Positions 9,895-18,265 of a stretch of 64,000 nt of DNA are shown one piece after another. The stretch is from NCBI RefSeq assembly GCF_029626225.1, contig NZ_JARUBP010000001.1:1-64000 (forward strand), read 5' to 3'. Each line of letters opens with the position of its first letter. Position 1 is the stretch's first letter. The translations under genes and the position numbers were made by a program. The notes below the pieces were generated by a model. The model did not search any database. It worked only from the letters and a program-made list of their open reading frames with translations, and was not told where the DNA came from. This DNA comes from Asanoa sp. WMMD1127 (GTDB lineage: Bacteria > Actinomycetota > Actinomycetes > Mycobacteriales > Micromonosporaceae).

Positions 9895-11286
9895 GTGCGT
9901 CGCCGGCTCGTCACGACGTACCTGCTGCTGCTCTGTCTGGTCCTGCTGGCGCTGGAGGTGCCGCTGGGGCTGGTGATGAGCGGGCGCACGACGCAGGCGC
10001 TGATCGCCGACCGGCTGGCCGACGCGACCCGGTTCGCGGCCCTGGCGGCGCCGGCGATGCGCGGCGGCGAGCTCGAGCCGGTCGCCGCGGAGCTCGGCCG
10101 CTACCACGACCTCTACGGGATCGTCGTGATCGTCGTCGACCAGAACCGCCGGGTGGTGACCGCCGCCGGGCCGCACCCGGGCATCGACACCGACCCCGTC
10201 GTGCGCGGCGCGCTCGCCGGTCGCCAGGTCAGCTCGCCCGCCAACGTCTGGCCCTGGCAGGAGGTGCCGCTGCTGGTGGCGGTCCCGGTCTACGAGGGCG
10301 GCGCGGTGCTCGGCGGCGTGCTGACCGTCTCGTCGACCGAGCGCGCGCGGGGCTCGATGCTGTTCGCCTGGGTGGTGCTGGGCGTGGTCGGGCTGGTCGC
10401 GCTGATCGGGTCGGTGGTCGCGGCGGTGCGGCTCGCCCAGTGGGTGCTGCGGCCGGTGCTGTCGCTGGACACCGCCGTCCACGAGATCAACGCCGGTGAC
10501 AGCACGGCCCGGGTGCCGCACGCGCTCGGCCCGCCCGAGCTGCGGCGGCTGACCACCAGCTTCAACGAGATGGCCGACACGGTCACCGACGCGCTCGAGC
10601 GGCAGCGGCTGTTCGTCGCCCACGCCAGCCACCAGCTGCGCAACCCGTTGACCGTGCTGCGGCTGCGGGTCGAGGGCCTCGGCGACATGCTGCCCTCGGA
10701 CGCCCGGGCCGAGCACCACCTCGCCCTGGAGGAGTCCGACCGGCTGGCCCGGGTGCTGGACAGCCTGCTCGCGCTGGCCAGGGCCGAGTGGGACGGGCGG
10801 CCGCCGGTCGCGGTCGACGCCGGCGCTCTGGTCGCGGCCCGGGTCGAGGCCTGGCTGCCGCTGGCCGTGCAGCGGGGTGTGTCGTTGACCGCTGCTCTGC
10901 CTGAAACCCCCGTCTGGGCCGAGGCGGCGGACACCGCGGTCGACCAGGCGCTGGACGCGTTGATCGACAACGGGCTGAAGTTCGCCGGCGCCGGTGGGCA
11001 CGTGGTGGTCTCCGTCGGCACGGTGCCGGGGCGGGTCGTGGTGACGGTCCGCGACGACGGTCCGGGGATGACGGCCGCGGAGTGCCGGCTCGCCACCCGG
11101 CGGTTCTGGCGGGCGCCGAACACGCAGAACGTCGACGGGGCCGGGCTCGGCCTGTCGATCGCGACGGTGCTGGTGGAGGCGTCCGGCGGGTCGCTGACCC
11201 TGGCCCCGCTGCGGCCGCGCGGGCTGGAGGCGCGGGTGCGGCTACGGCTTCACCGAGCGGAAGTACCGGGCGGCGCCCGGGTGTAG
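9895..11286 (+). CDS. HAMP-containing sensor histidine kinase
   Basis: This 463-residue membrane kinase has a transmembrane helix near residues 6-28, an extracytoplasmic sensor domain of about 125 residues, and a second helix near 155-178. A HAMP linker follows, then the H box HASHQLRNPLTV with His246, an N box around DQALDALIDNGLKFA, and G boxes DDGPGM and GAGLGL. It should phosphorylate the adjacent response regulator. The sensor resembles the TctE type in size and layout. The last 45 nt overlap the 3' end of the convergent TAXI binding-protein gene, which is unusual. Confidence 0.95.
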   Translation: MRRRLVTTYLLLLCLVLLALEVPLGLVMSGRTTQALIADRLADATRFAALAAPAMRGGELEPVAAELGRYHDLYGIVVIVVDQNRRVVTAAGPHPGIDTDPVVRGALAGRQVSSPANVWPWQEVPLLVAVPVYEGGAVLGGVLTVSSTERARGSMLFAWVVLGVVGLVALIGSVVAAVRLAQWVLRPVLSLDTAVHEINAGDSTARVPHALGPPELRRLTTSFNEMADTVTDALERQRLFVAHASHQLRNPLTVLRLRVEGLGDMLPSDARAEHHLALEESDRLARVLDSLLALARAEWDGRPPVAVDAGALVAARVEAWLPLAVQRGVSLTAALPETPVWAEAADTAVDQALDALIDNGLKFAGAGGHVVVSVGTVPGRVVVTVRDDGPGMTAAECRLATRRFWRAPNTQNVDGAGLGLSIATVLVEASGGSLTLAPLRPRGLEARVRLRLHRAEVPGGARV

Positions 11287-12192
11287 CGGCACCGGCATCG
11301 TGCCGATCGCCGAGCGGACGTCGAACCGCTCCCCCGCCGGGTGCGCCCGGGCCAGCGCCTCGTGGCGCTCCATCAGCAGCTTCGTCAGGTCGTACGCCAC
11401 GTCGTCGGGCATGTCCGTCGGCACGACCAGGTAGTTCGGGACGGCCAGCGTGCTCACCGCCGGCAGGTCGTAGACGGAGTCGTTGACCTCGCGGCGCACG
11501 TACACCGTCGAATGGGCTTTTCGCATGGGTTCGACCCAGTCGCCCAGGTCGACGATCCGGATGCCGAGGTCGTTGTTGAGACTTTCGATCGCCTGGACGG
11601 GCAGACCGCCGGAGAAGAAGAAGGCGTCGGTACGCCCGTCCCGCAGCGCCGCCGCCGACTCGTCGAGCCCCCAGCGCTGCGACTCGAGGTCGTTCTGGAT
11701 CCCGGCGACCTGGAGCAGACGCCCCACGGTGATCTCGGTGCCCGAGCCCGGCGCCCCGGTCGCCACCCGCTTGCCGCGCAGGTCGGTCAGCGTCTTGATC
11801 GACGAGTCGGTGGGCACGACCAGGTGCAGCAGGTCCTCGTAGACGCGGGCCAGCGCGCGCACCCGCGGGTCCGGCGGCCCCGACCCGGTGACCAGGATGT
11901 CCGCCTGCGTGAAGCCGATCTCGGCGCCCCGGCTCTCGACGAGCCGCACGTTCTCGACCGAGGCGGCGGTGACCAGCACCTGGGCGTCGGTGTCGGGCAG
12001 GTTGTCGTCGACCAGTTGACCGAGAGCGCGGCCGAACGCGTAGTAGACGGCCGTCTGGCTGCCGGTCGCGATCCGGATGTGGGTGACGGGCGGGTTGCCC
12101 TCGCCGTGGAGGCCGGCGCCGACGAGCAGCAGGACGAGCACGGCCAGGCCGGCCCTGGTCGCTCTCACGCTCCTGCTTTTGCCCGTCCGCAC
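11242..12192 (-). CDS. TAXI-family solute-binding protein (no transporter partner nearby)
   Basis: The protein has about 316 residues with a signal peptide: a basic N-terminus followed by LAVLVLLLVGAGLHG. The mature part has the TAXI/NMT1 pattern: IRIATGSQTAVYYAFGRAL, VENVRLVESRGAEIGFTQAD, LRGKRVATGAPGSGTEITV and a late TLAVPNYLVVPTDMP. TAXI proteins normally deliver solutes such as glutamate to TRAP permeases, but no DctM/DctQ gene is present here. The convergent two-component system suggests that it works as a ligand co-sensor. Starts at 12168 (GTG) or an upstream TTG are also possible; the chosen GTG gives the best signal peptide. Confidence 0.85.
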   Translation of the reverse strand: MRTGKSRSVRATRAGLAVLVLLLVGAGLHGEGNPPVTHIRIATGSQTAVYYAFGRALGQLVDDNLPDTDAQVLVTAASVENVRLVESRGAEIGFTQADILVTGSGPPDPRVRALARVYEDLLHLVVPTDSSIKTLTDLRGKRVATGAPGSGTEITVGRLLQVAGIQNDLESQRWGLDESAAALRDGRTDAFFFSGGLPVQAIESLNNDLGIRIVDLGDWVEPMRKAHSTVYVRREVNDSVYDLPAVSTLAVPNYLVVPTDMPDDVAYDLTKLLMERHEALARAHPAGERFDVRSAIGTMPVPLHPGAARYFRSVKP

Positions 12193-12287
12193 GGAGCGCA
12201 AGTTTTCCTCAAGGAAGGGGCCGACGCATACCCCCTGAAAGGCCGGACCGCCACGCTGAGTGCGGAGGCGATGCGGAGGCGATGACC

Positions 12288-13046
12288 ATGGCCACACGGC
12301 ACGAGACCACCGGAGACACGGCCATGCGCGCCCTGCCCGCGATCTTCGAGGCGGCCTGCCTGATCCGCTGCACGGGAGTCGGCCGGTCGCTGCGCCACGA
12401 GTTCGAGCCCGGGACCGGGCCGGCACCCGGACCCGTCTCCAGCGGCGCCATCGGGACGTCGGGACATTCGGCGTCCATCCTGTCGGGGGGCGACACGGCG
12501 CCGTTGGGCCCCGGCGCCGCACCGGTGATCACCGGTGCGGCGCTCCGGGCCGTAGCCGAGTTCAACCAACCGGAGGCGGCGGAACGGCTGTCGCGGTTGC
12601 TGTCTGATCTTGGGGTGCCGGCTTCTTGGGCCACCCTCTCCGGGGGTGGGCGGCGACGTTATTTCGTGCATCGGGTGACGATTCCCTCTTCCTCCTGGCT
12701 GTCGACGGCGCAGCAGCTCACGGCCGGGTGGCGGCAGGGGCGGCACTTCCTGCTGCGTACGGACCCGGTCGGGGCGTCGTCGCCGCACAACGCGCGGCGG
12801 GAGGCGCTGGCCCGGCGAGCGTGGCAGGCGGCGTCGCTGGCGGCCGGTCGGCAGCGCCGGGGTGGTGGGGTGTTCGGGGTGCGGTTGGCTGATCAGGAGC
12901 TGGCCGCTGTATTGGTGCGGAGCGCGCGGCTGCTGGGGGCGACGGCGTCGATGCGGTCGCGGCCCGGGTGCCTGCAGGTGTCGGTCACGTCGCTGGGGCC
13001 GTCGCTGTTGGAGATCGCTGCACCCCCGCTACGGGTGGCGGTGTGA
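12288..13046 (+). CDS. conserved hypothetical protein
   Basis: This is a protein of about 252 residues with no domain I recognise. Residues 1-80 are low-complexity, with GPAPGPVSSG-type stretches. The C-terminal half is basic and helical (ARREALARRAWQAASLAAGR) and then shows alternating hydrophobic residues, as in an alpha-beta fold (VFGVRLADQELAAVLVRSARLLG). A GGAGG site 8 nt before the ATG at 12288 favours that start over the ATG at 12282. It lies upstream of tRNA-Gly and diverges from the TAXI gene. It may be a DNA- or nucleotide-binding protein, but that is a guess. Confidence 0.6.
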   Translation: MATRHETTGDTAMRALPAIFEAACLIRCTGVGRSLRHEFEPGTGPAPGPVSSGAIGTSGHSASILSGGDTAPLGPGAAPVITGAALRAVAEFNQPEAAERLSRLLSDLGVPASWATLSGGGRRRYFVHRVTIPSSSWLSTAQQLTAGWRQGRHFLLRTDPVGASSPHNARREALARRAWQAASLAAGRQRRGGGVFGVRLADQELAAVLVRSARLLGATASMRSRPGCLQVSVTSLGPSLLEIAAPPLRVAV

Positions 13047-13087
13047 GGTAGCCAGTACGCTGTGGTCCGTGCGCCTGGTGCGCACCC

Positions 13088-13158
13088 GCGGGCGTAGCTC
13101 AATGGCAGAGCTTCAGTCTTCCAAACTGACGGTGCGGGTTCGATTCCCGTCGCCCGCT
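13088..13158 (+). tRNA. tRNA-Gly (anticodon TCC)
   Basis: This is a 71-nt tRNA. The acceptor GCGGGCG pairs with CGCCCGC, the D arm is TAGCTCAATGGCAGAGC, the anticodon stem TCAGT/ACTGA encloses CTTCCAA, and the T arm contains GGGTTCGATTCCC. The anticodon TCC reads glycine. The discriminator is T and CCA is not encoded. It forms the left boundary of the lower-GC island. Confidence 0.97.
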
Positions 13159-13198
13159 CAATCTCATTACCGCGCTTCGCGGGGTAATGAGATTGAGC
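13156..13198 (+). terminator. long perfect hairpin starting inside the tRNA-Gly 3' end
   Basis: A 16-bp perfect inverted repeat (13156-13171 and 13183-13198) has an 11-nt loop, GCGCTTCGCGG. The left arm starts in the last two bases of the acceptor stem. There is no T-run after it, so it may be a GC-independent actinobacterial terminator, a processing signal, or the scar of site-specific recombination at the tRNA. Confidence 0.6.
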
Positions 13199-13369
13199 CA
13201 TTCCTATTCCGGGGCCGAGCCCCGGACCCCACGGTGCGGTGGGCGCGGTCGTCGGTAAGCGAGACCTTTCGATCCTCTCGTCCCACGGCATCAGTGATCT
13301 CGCGGTGCGTCGGCCGGAGCGATCGGTTGCCAACGCGTCGCCGCGCACACCCGCGTGCCAGCCAGTGGG

Positions 13370-13800
13370 TTATGACAGTCGATGTCCGACTTCCACGAAG
13401 GTGCGTTCGGCTAGATGCACGGCCTCGACCCGCAGCAGGGGCCGAGCGTCGGCGTCGAGGACGACCAGAGGTCGAGACGAGCAGGCATCGACCGCGATGT
13501 ACCGTCAGCAGCCCCGCCTCGCGGGTGGTCGCTGGCAGGACGGTGAGCCGTTCCGTCACGGCCGCGGGTTATGCCCCGAGCGGTCGAGGAGGGGTGTCCT
13601 CAGCGATGGGCGCATTCATCACCAACGCAGACCGCCGAGGGATTTCGTCAGGCAGGTGCACGACCGCGGACACGGGTGGCATGGCCCCGCTGTCGGCGAG
13701 CAGCCGGTCGACCCCGAAAGGACCCGGCGGGAGTGGTGTGACCGAGCAGATCGGCGGTGCGGTCCGTCGCCGGCTCGGGGCTGCGCGCAGCAGAGTCACG
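13370..13800 (-). pseudogene. remnant of a GntR-type regulator (UTRA domain), frameshifted
   Basis: Pieces of a UTRA domain can be read on the reverse strand in two or more frames. VVHLPDEIPRRSALVMNAPI is followed by ERLTVLPATTREAGLLTVHR and, after a frame change near 13475, by RPLVVLDADARPLLRVEAVH and a short tail ending at the TAA at 13370. The order and spacing match the end of actinobacterial GntR/UTRA repressors. The N-terminal DNA-binding part cannot be found. The identification is by pattern only; what is certain is that no intact gene exists between 13,199 and 13,859. Confidence 0.45.
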
Positions 13801-13859
13801 CGGCTGGAGTCGCTTCATGTACAGGCTTTACTGGCGTCGGAGCGAATAGACAAATGGCT

Positions 13860-14948
13860 TCAAGACCGGTCCGAGTGATTGGAGTCTCCAGTCGCGAAGC
13901 GCCGCCGTTGTCCTATTCTTGAAGGGCTCTCCTCGACAGCCCGAAGCCGAGCCATCCCGCTGGCGCACGAGCGATACAGCTTGCCATATTCGAGGGCCGA
14001 GAGGCTCTGGGCCTGCCCTGTTGCGCTATTGCCAAAAATAGTGGCCGCTTTGACGAGCCAACCAGCGTACTTAGAAACTCCGAGGAAGTCCGCTAACGAC
14101 GACGCCTTACCGCGCGGGTCGGCAGTTAGTGAATCATAGGACAAGTGCAGGAGCCGACTTGAGTCAATCCGGGAGATGGAGTCGACTCCATCGATAACCA
14201 ACTCTGACCACAGCTCGCCAAACTCGAATATCGGAATGTCCTCATCTATGACCGTGTGCCTTGAGTAGCTATGGTCGGCCACGCCCGCGAGATTCGAAGG
14301 CAGCAACGAAGCATGTTCGGCGCTTAGGTCGAAGTCATTGATGCCGAGGAGTTGCGCGGCCTTCCTTCGCAGCATAAGGCAGCGATAACCGACGTGTCGA
14401 CTCATAGAAAGGGCGCAGTCTGGACCATTCCGGTACAGATGGACGAATCGTGCCTCGGGGAAGTATCCGTTTAACTGCCGTGTCCACGCATAAGAATATC
14501 CGGATCTTTCTACTACCGTGGGCCCACCAAACCGAGCACTCAACCACTCAAACAATGAGCGATAGTGCTCGGAGGTCGCGCGGCGCGGCCAGCCTCGAAC
14601 GACCTCGCCTAAAGAATCATATTCGCGATCGACCTCATCTGTTAGGTGTGGGAGAACCATGAGACAGATGGCTGGAATCGCTTTTAGGACCCCGTCGAAG
14701 CGGCCAGGCTTATAAAGAAACTCAGGCATGGGAATCCCGGCCTTCACCATCCCATCGAATTGGGGATGCGGCGACGACAAGATCTCCCAAAATTCGCGGC
14801 CAGATATGTCGCCACTCCGAAAAGCGTGCGGACCGTAAAGGGAAGCAAACAATTCATTTAGGCTCAGTATCTCGCGATGCTCCCGGAGCAGTCTTGACAT
14901 TGCGCTAGAGCCGCTGCGGCCCGTGCCAACGACAAACGCTAACGTCAT
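13860..14948 (-). CDS. sulfotransferase family protein
   Basis: This 362-residue protein begins with a 5'-phosphosulfate loop, VVGTGRSGSSAMSRLL (residues 6-21). Near residue 180 it has a 3'-phosphate site, VHLYRNGPDCALSMSRH. Both are hallmarks of PAPS-dependent sulfotransferases of the Sulfotransfer_3 type. It would transfer sulfate to a carbohydrate, lipid or small molecule; the acceptor is unknown. Codon use is less GC-biased than in the flanking housekeeping genes, which supports horizontal origin. It starts 2 nt after the stop of the membrane-protein gene 14951-15484, so the two are probably co-transcribed. Confidence 0.8.
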   Translation of the reverse strand: MTLAFVVGTGRSGSSAMSRLLREHREILSLNELFASLYGPHAFRSGDISGREFWEILSSPHPQFDGMVKAGIPMPEFLYKPGRFDGVLKAIPAICLMVLPHLTDEVDREYDSLGEVVRGWPRRATSEHYRSLFEWLSARFGGPTVVERSGYSYAWTRQLNGYFPEARFVHLYRNGPDCALSMSRHVGYRCLMLRRKAAQLLGINDFDLSAEHASLLPSNLAGVADHSYSRHTVIDEDIPIFEFGELWSELVIDGVDSISRIDSSRLLHLSYDSLTADPRGKASSLADFLGVSKYAGWLVKAATIFGNSATGQAQSLSALEYGKLYRSCASGMARLRAVEESPSRIGQRRRFATGDSNHSDRS

Positions 14949-14950
14949 GA

Positions 14951-15484
14951 CTACTCGGATCCGCCGACTCGCACAGGAGGTTCCTCGTCAGCGGCGGTTT
15001 GCTTAATAGCTGGCAAAGCCCGACAACAAACCTCCTTGCAACGATATCGCCGTGCACTCTCAAATAGGCGACGGAGGTCGGGCCAAGGCTCCCACCCTGG
15101 GTGCCAGGCCTCCCGTTCCAACAGCATGGCGTCGAAACCTGTTTCCAACTCCCTTAGCCTTCGGTGCCAGTATTCCAAGACCCATCTACGCGGGATGATT
15201 CCATGGCGGATATACATTCCACAAACATCAAACATATTAAGTGCTCTCACGGCAGCCGCAAACTCAGCCGAATCAGGTACCGGAAGCTGACCCGTCTGGG
15301 AAGCTTTATAGACGAGTTTGCGCCCGACCTTCATCTCGGCAGCCAACATTTGCTGTTGCATTTGCAAAAAGGCATTCAGTCTCTGCTGGCGACGGCTCAT
15401 GAGTACGGTGAAGAGTGAGACGCCTAAGGCGAGCGACGCGAGCGCGATGCCGATCATGTCCTTGCTGCTCGTAAACCATGCCAT
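14951..15484 (-). CDS. hypothetical protein with one N-terminal membrane helix
   Basis: This 177-residue protein has one membrane helix (about residues 9-29, IGIALASLALGVSLFTVLM). A coiled-coil-like QQRLNAFLQMQQQMLAAEMK segment and a cytoplasmic helical domain with a RRWVLEYWHRRL stretch and several cysteines near the end follow. The layout recalls DUF4760-like membrane-tethered proteins, but no firm family is claimed. It sits between the DUF262 gene (142 nt away) and the sulfotransferase inside the island. Confidence 0.65.
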   Translation of the reverse strand: MAWFTSSKDMIGIALASLALGVSLFTVLMSRRQQRLNAFLQMQQQMLAAEMKVGRKLVYKASQTGQLPVPDSAEFAAAVRALNMFDVCGMYIRHGIIPRRWVLEYWHRRLRELETGFDAMLLEREAWHPGWEPWPDLRRLFESARRYRCKEVCCRALPAIKQTAADEEPPVRVGGSE

Positions 15485-15625
15485 CGCCGATCGCCACCAA
15501 ACCTAAATTTATTATCGAACTACGTGGATCGATTATTGCAGCCTCGTCAAGTGTTACGGCACAGGTCGATCCCCGGCGACCGACCTGCTCGATCGACTCT
15601 CAGGTCCGCGGGATCCGAACTAGGG

Positions 15626-16783
15626 CTAATCCGGGTCGACGTACTCTTCGTCCACGTCTTCCTCGTCATCGATCCCGCCCTCCGCCTCATCTGCCGTCAA
15701 GTACTCCGCTCCTTCTGCTGGGACCAGCGGCAATCCCGCGACGAACGAAGCCAGAGCATCTTCTCTGCGGATGCGACGCGCCCGGTCGGTGGCGGCCCGT
15801 TCGACCGCAGCTCTATACACGGTCGCCGGATGTGCGTCGTCGGCAAGAGCAGGCCCATCAACAAGCTGCGAGAACTCCTCCAGAGACCTGCGAAGGTTCG
15901 CGATGTTCATGGTGGCCGCGTTAATGCGGCCACGAGCAAGCGCGAGGAACAGGGTATAAAAGTCCGACTTCTTGTACCACCGCGTACCAGCCATCCGCGG
16001 CTCGGGAAAAAGCTTTGCGATGTACTCGAGAACATCGACAAACCGCAACATTACCTGATCGTGGAACGGAAATGTGGGGCTGTACTGCCGGTAGTAATTG
16101 TCGAGGTTTTCTTTCTTATTCTGCGGCCAGTGGAGGTACCCGATCACAAGCTCCGCGACGTACTCAGAATCAAGCATCCGCCGTCGTTGAAGCTTCGTAA
16201 AGATTCTGAACTGGTCCCATTCGGCGCGCTCTGCGATCGCCTCCACAACTGGCAACAGGCCGCCGCTGTACATCGAATAGCGCAACTCTTGCGCGTTAAG
16301 CGCAACCGTCGACTGATTAAGCCTATGAAACATATGTCTAATTTGGTCGTCGTTAACGTCCTCGAGTTCTCGTACGATTAGCTTGTAGCCACGGAACGCC
16401 TCACGCAACTCTGGGCCGAGTTCCGAAAAACGTTTGTCATACCAAGGTGTGTCAGCCAGCGTGTAGAGCGGCTCCACCTTGCTCAAGTCGAAGGTGACGG
16501 GAAATTCGTCAGCAAGGAAGCCGAGACAAGCGCGCAGCCGCTGCTGTCCGTCAACAACGTAAGTGTGATCACCTGTGTCGCCGTCCGTCGATCGAGCATA
16601 GATATAGATCTCAGGAATTGGATAGCCACGCAAGATCGAGTCCACAAGGTAAGCGTTTTGTTCCGCCGTCCAGACCGGCCGACGCTGAAAGGGCGGTCGA
16701 ATCGTCAGAAGCCCGAGACTGTTCTGAATGGCGAACCAGCTGATCTTTTGGTGACTGGTGTTCAAAAAGCTTGCTGCTTTCAC
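15626..16783 (-). CDS. DUF262 (GmrSD/SspE N-terminal-like, ParB fold) protein
   Basis: This 385-residue protein has an N-terminal DUF262 domain: PPFQRRPVWTAEQ (31-43), LVDSILRGYPIPEIYIY (46-62) and the nucleotide-handling motif VVDGQQRLRA (76-85). In GmrSD, SspE and BrxU this DGQQR motif drives NTP-dependent restriction of modified or foreign DNA. The usual C-terminal DUF1524 HNH nuclease is missing. The middle is helical and the tail very acidic, with DDEEDVDEEYVDPD. The ATG overlaps the stop of the upstream nucleotidyltransferase gene by 4 nt, so the two act together. A defence role is inferred from family and context, not shown. Confidence 0.82.
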   Translation of the reverse strand: MKAASFLNTSHQKISWFAIQNSLGLLTIRPPFQRRPVWTAEQNAYLVDSILRGYPIPEIYIYARSTDGDTGDHTYVVDGQQRLRACLGFLADEFPVTFDLSKVEPLYTLADTPWYDKRFSELGPELREAFRGYKLIVRELEDVNDDQIRHMFHRLNQSTVALNAQELRYSMYSGGLLPVVEAIAERAEWDQFRIFTKLQRRRMLDSEYVAELVIGYLHWPQNKKENLDNYYRQYSPTFPFHDQVMLRFVDVLEYIAKLFPEPRMAGTRWYKKSDFYTLFLALARGRINAATMNIANLRRSLEEFSQLVDGPALADDAHPATVYRAAVERAATDRARRIRREDALASFVAGLPLVPAEGAEYLTADEAEGGIDDEEDVDEEYVDPD

Positions 16784-17478
16784 GTTGGACCTCCCTCACC
16801 ACTCTCCTTGGTGGAGAGGTAACTTCTGTACGCGGCGAGGCTTGTCATTTGGGCATGACGAAGCGCCTCGTTGTCTTTGTATATTCGGACTCGCTGAACC
16901 CGCCCTCGAAGCACGGGCGGTAGGTGTTTCTCACTTCGCTGGAGTTCTTGCATCCAACGCTCACCAAACGGCAGATAACCTAGAAAGTAGTTCGCTGCAA
17001 TCATGCCATGGAATATGTATTGGTTCTCATGTTGATTGAAGATTCGCAGGCCTTCAGGATCCAAGCGGAGCAGCGTTTTGTCGATGTGTCGGAACCATTG
17101 CCAAGCCAGGTCGAAATGTCTTGCCGAAACTACGGCGATGTCGACATCCGATCCCCTGCCAAAGACACCGAAGCGTTTACGTGGGTTTAGACTTCTTCCA
17201 GTCGCGGCGCTTCCGACCACCATGATGTCACGGCCATCCACCTGAAGGCCTTCAGCCAACTCGTCTCGCCAGTGAAAGTACTGCTGCTTCGAGTCAAATG
17301 TGAACGGAAGCCTATCTAAGATTATCCGTCCCACTAGGACGCGAGGGTGCTCCCCCTGCCTGACGAGATCCATGAATTCGGGGATCTCAATTTTTGCCCA
17401 GTCACCAGTTGACAGTGGCGGTCCGCCAGGCTGCGCTCCCGTACCTTGCGGTTCTCCGGATTCGATCGGCGCGCGCAC
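16780..17478 (-). CDS. nucleotidyltransferase-fold protein, partner of the DUF262 gene
   Basis: This protein has up to 232 residues. The signature of the polymerase-beta-type nucleotidyltransferase fold is visible: VVGSAATGRSLNP (87-99), then GRGSDVDIAVVS with the metal-binding SDVD at 110-113. A helical C-terminal part follows. Such proteins attach nucleotides to proteins, RNAs or small molecules, or make signalling nucleotides. The start is uncertain: a GTG at 17478 has no clear ribosome binding site, and the proline-rich first 25 residues may not be translated. The stop codon overlaps the DUF262 ATG, giving a two-gene operon. Confidence 0.72.
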   Translation of the reverse strand: MRAPIESGEPQGTGAQPGGPPLSTGDWAKIEIPEFMDLVRQGEHPRVLVGRIILDRLPFTFDSKQQYFHWRDELAEGLQVDGRDIMVVGSAATGRSLNPRKRFGVFGRGSDVDIAVVSARHFDLAWQWFRHIDKTLLRLDPEGLRIFNQHENQYIFHGMIAANYFLGYLPFGERWMQELQRSEKHLPPVLRGRVQRVRIYKDNEALRHAQMTSLAAYRSYLSTKESGEGGPT

Positions 17479-17701
17479 TGGGACAGGCTACGGGACAGTG
17501 CTCCGCCACTCCACATGCAATGTTCCACGGTACCGACCTTGCCGAATTGGTCCTTACACGATCAAGGTGCCGCACGCGGCCTGCGTGGCGCCCTGCCTCG
17601 GGCCTCCGGCCCGCCGCAGCACCACGCCCGCTGTATCGCCGCGACGGTGGGAGTCCAAACTTCATATGCTGGCGCGACCCACCTCCAAGGTTCGAGGCGA
17701 C

Positions 17702-18265
17702 ATGCTCTTCACCCTGACCTACGACGGACCGTTGACAGGATCCAAGACGCGAGCACGCGTCAAACACGAGATCCGACGCGCGCTTCATCCCCAGATTCAG
17801 GCGGTGTGGCGGTCAGCTCCTCTGAACACCCGAGCACGAGTCGTTGGCGGGCTGTCTGGAAGAGAGGGCGACGGAGCCTTCATCACCTATGTCGATGGCC
17901 ACTCCTTCGCGGCAGTGGTTCACGATCTGTACCACCTGCGAGCCAGGCTCCGACTCCTGATGCTCCGACGTGACTCGCCGGGCGGCAGCATCATCCACGG
18001 TGGCGATGTCGACAACCGGCTCAAGACTCTCTTCGACGCTCTGCAGCGGCCGCAGCGCGCGCAAGAAATCCCTGACGACTGGTCACCGAGTGCGGATGAG
18101 GAACCGCTGCACTGCCTACTCGATGATGACAGGCTTGTTACCCGCGTTGACGTAGACACAGCAAGGTGGCTGGCACCGGGCGATCCCGCCGAGGTTCGCC
18201 TGATCATCAACGTAGACGTTTGGACCCCCTCGCCCACGATGTGGTCCATTGGCGTTATCAGCTAA
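17702..18265 (+). CDS. RusA-like Holliday-junction resolvase family protein
   Basis: This 187-residue protein starts at an ATG with GAGG 6 nt upstream. The C-terminal half has the RusA pattern: HGGDVDNRLKTLFDALQ (99-115) with Asp102 and Asp104, then LLDDDRLVTRVDVD (139-152) supplying the third acidic residue. RusA enzymes cut four-way DNA junctions as dimers. The N-terminal 90 residues, with FITYVDGHSFAAVVHDLYHL, are longer than in phage RusA, so the exact activity is open. The gene is transcribed away from the NTase/DUF262 operon across a 220-nt shared upstream region and may be its third component. Confidence 0.68.
   Translation: MLFTLTYDGPLTGSKTRARVKHEIRRALHPQIQAVWRSAPLNTRARVVGGLSGREGDGAFITYVDGHSFAAVVHDLYHLRARLRLLMLRRDSPGGSIIHGGDVDNRLKTLFDALQRPQRAQEIPDDWSPSADEEPLHCLLDDDRLVTRVDVDTARWLAPGDPAEVRLIINVDVWTPSPTMWSIGVIS

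Noticed and set aside
12893-13348. Reverse frame containing ERATGIEPAPSVWKTEALPL, and forward frame with MAELQSSKLTVRVRFPSPAQ
   Set aside because: Both are artefact translations of the tRNA-Gly on each strand, often mis-annotated in databases.
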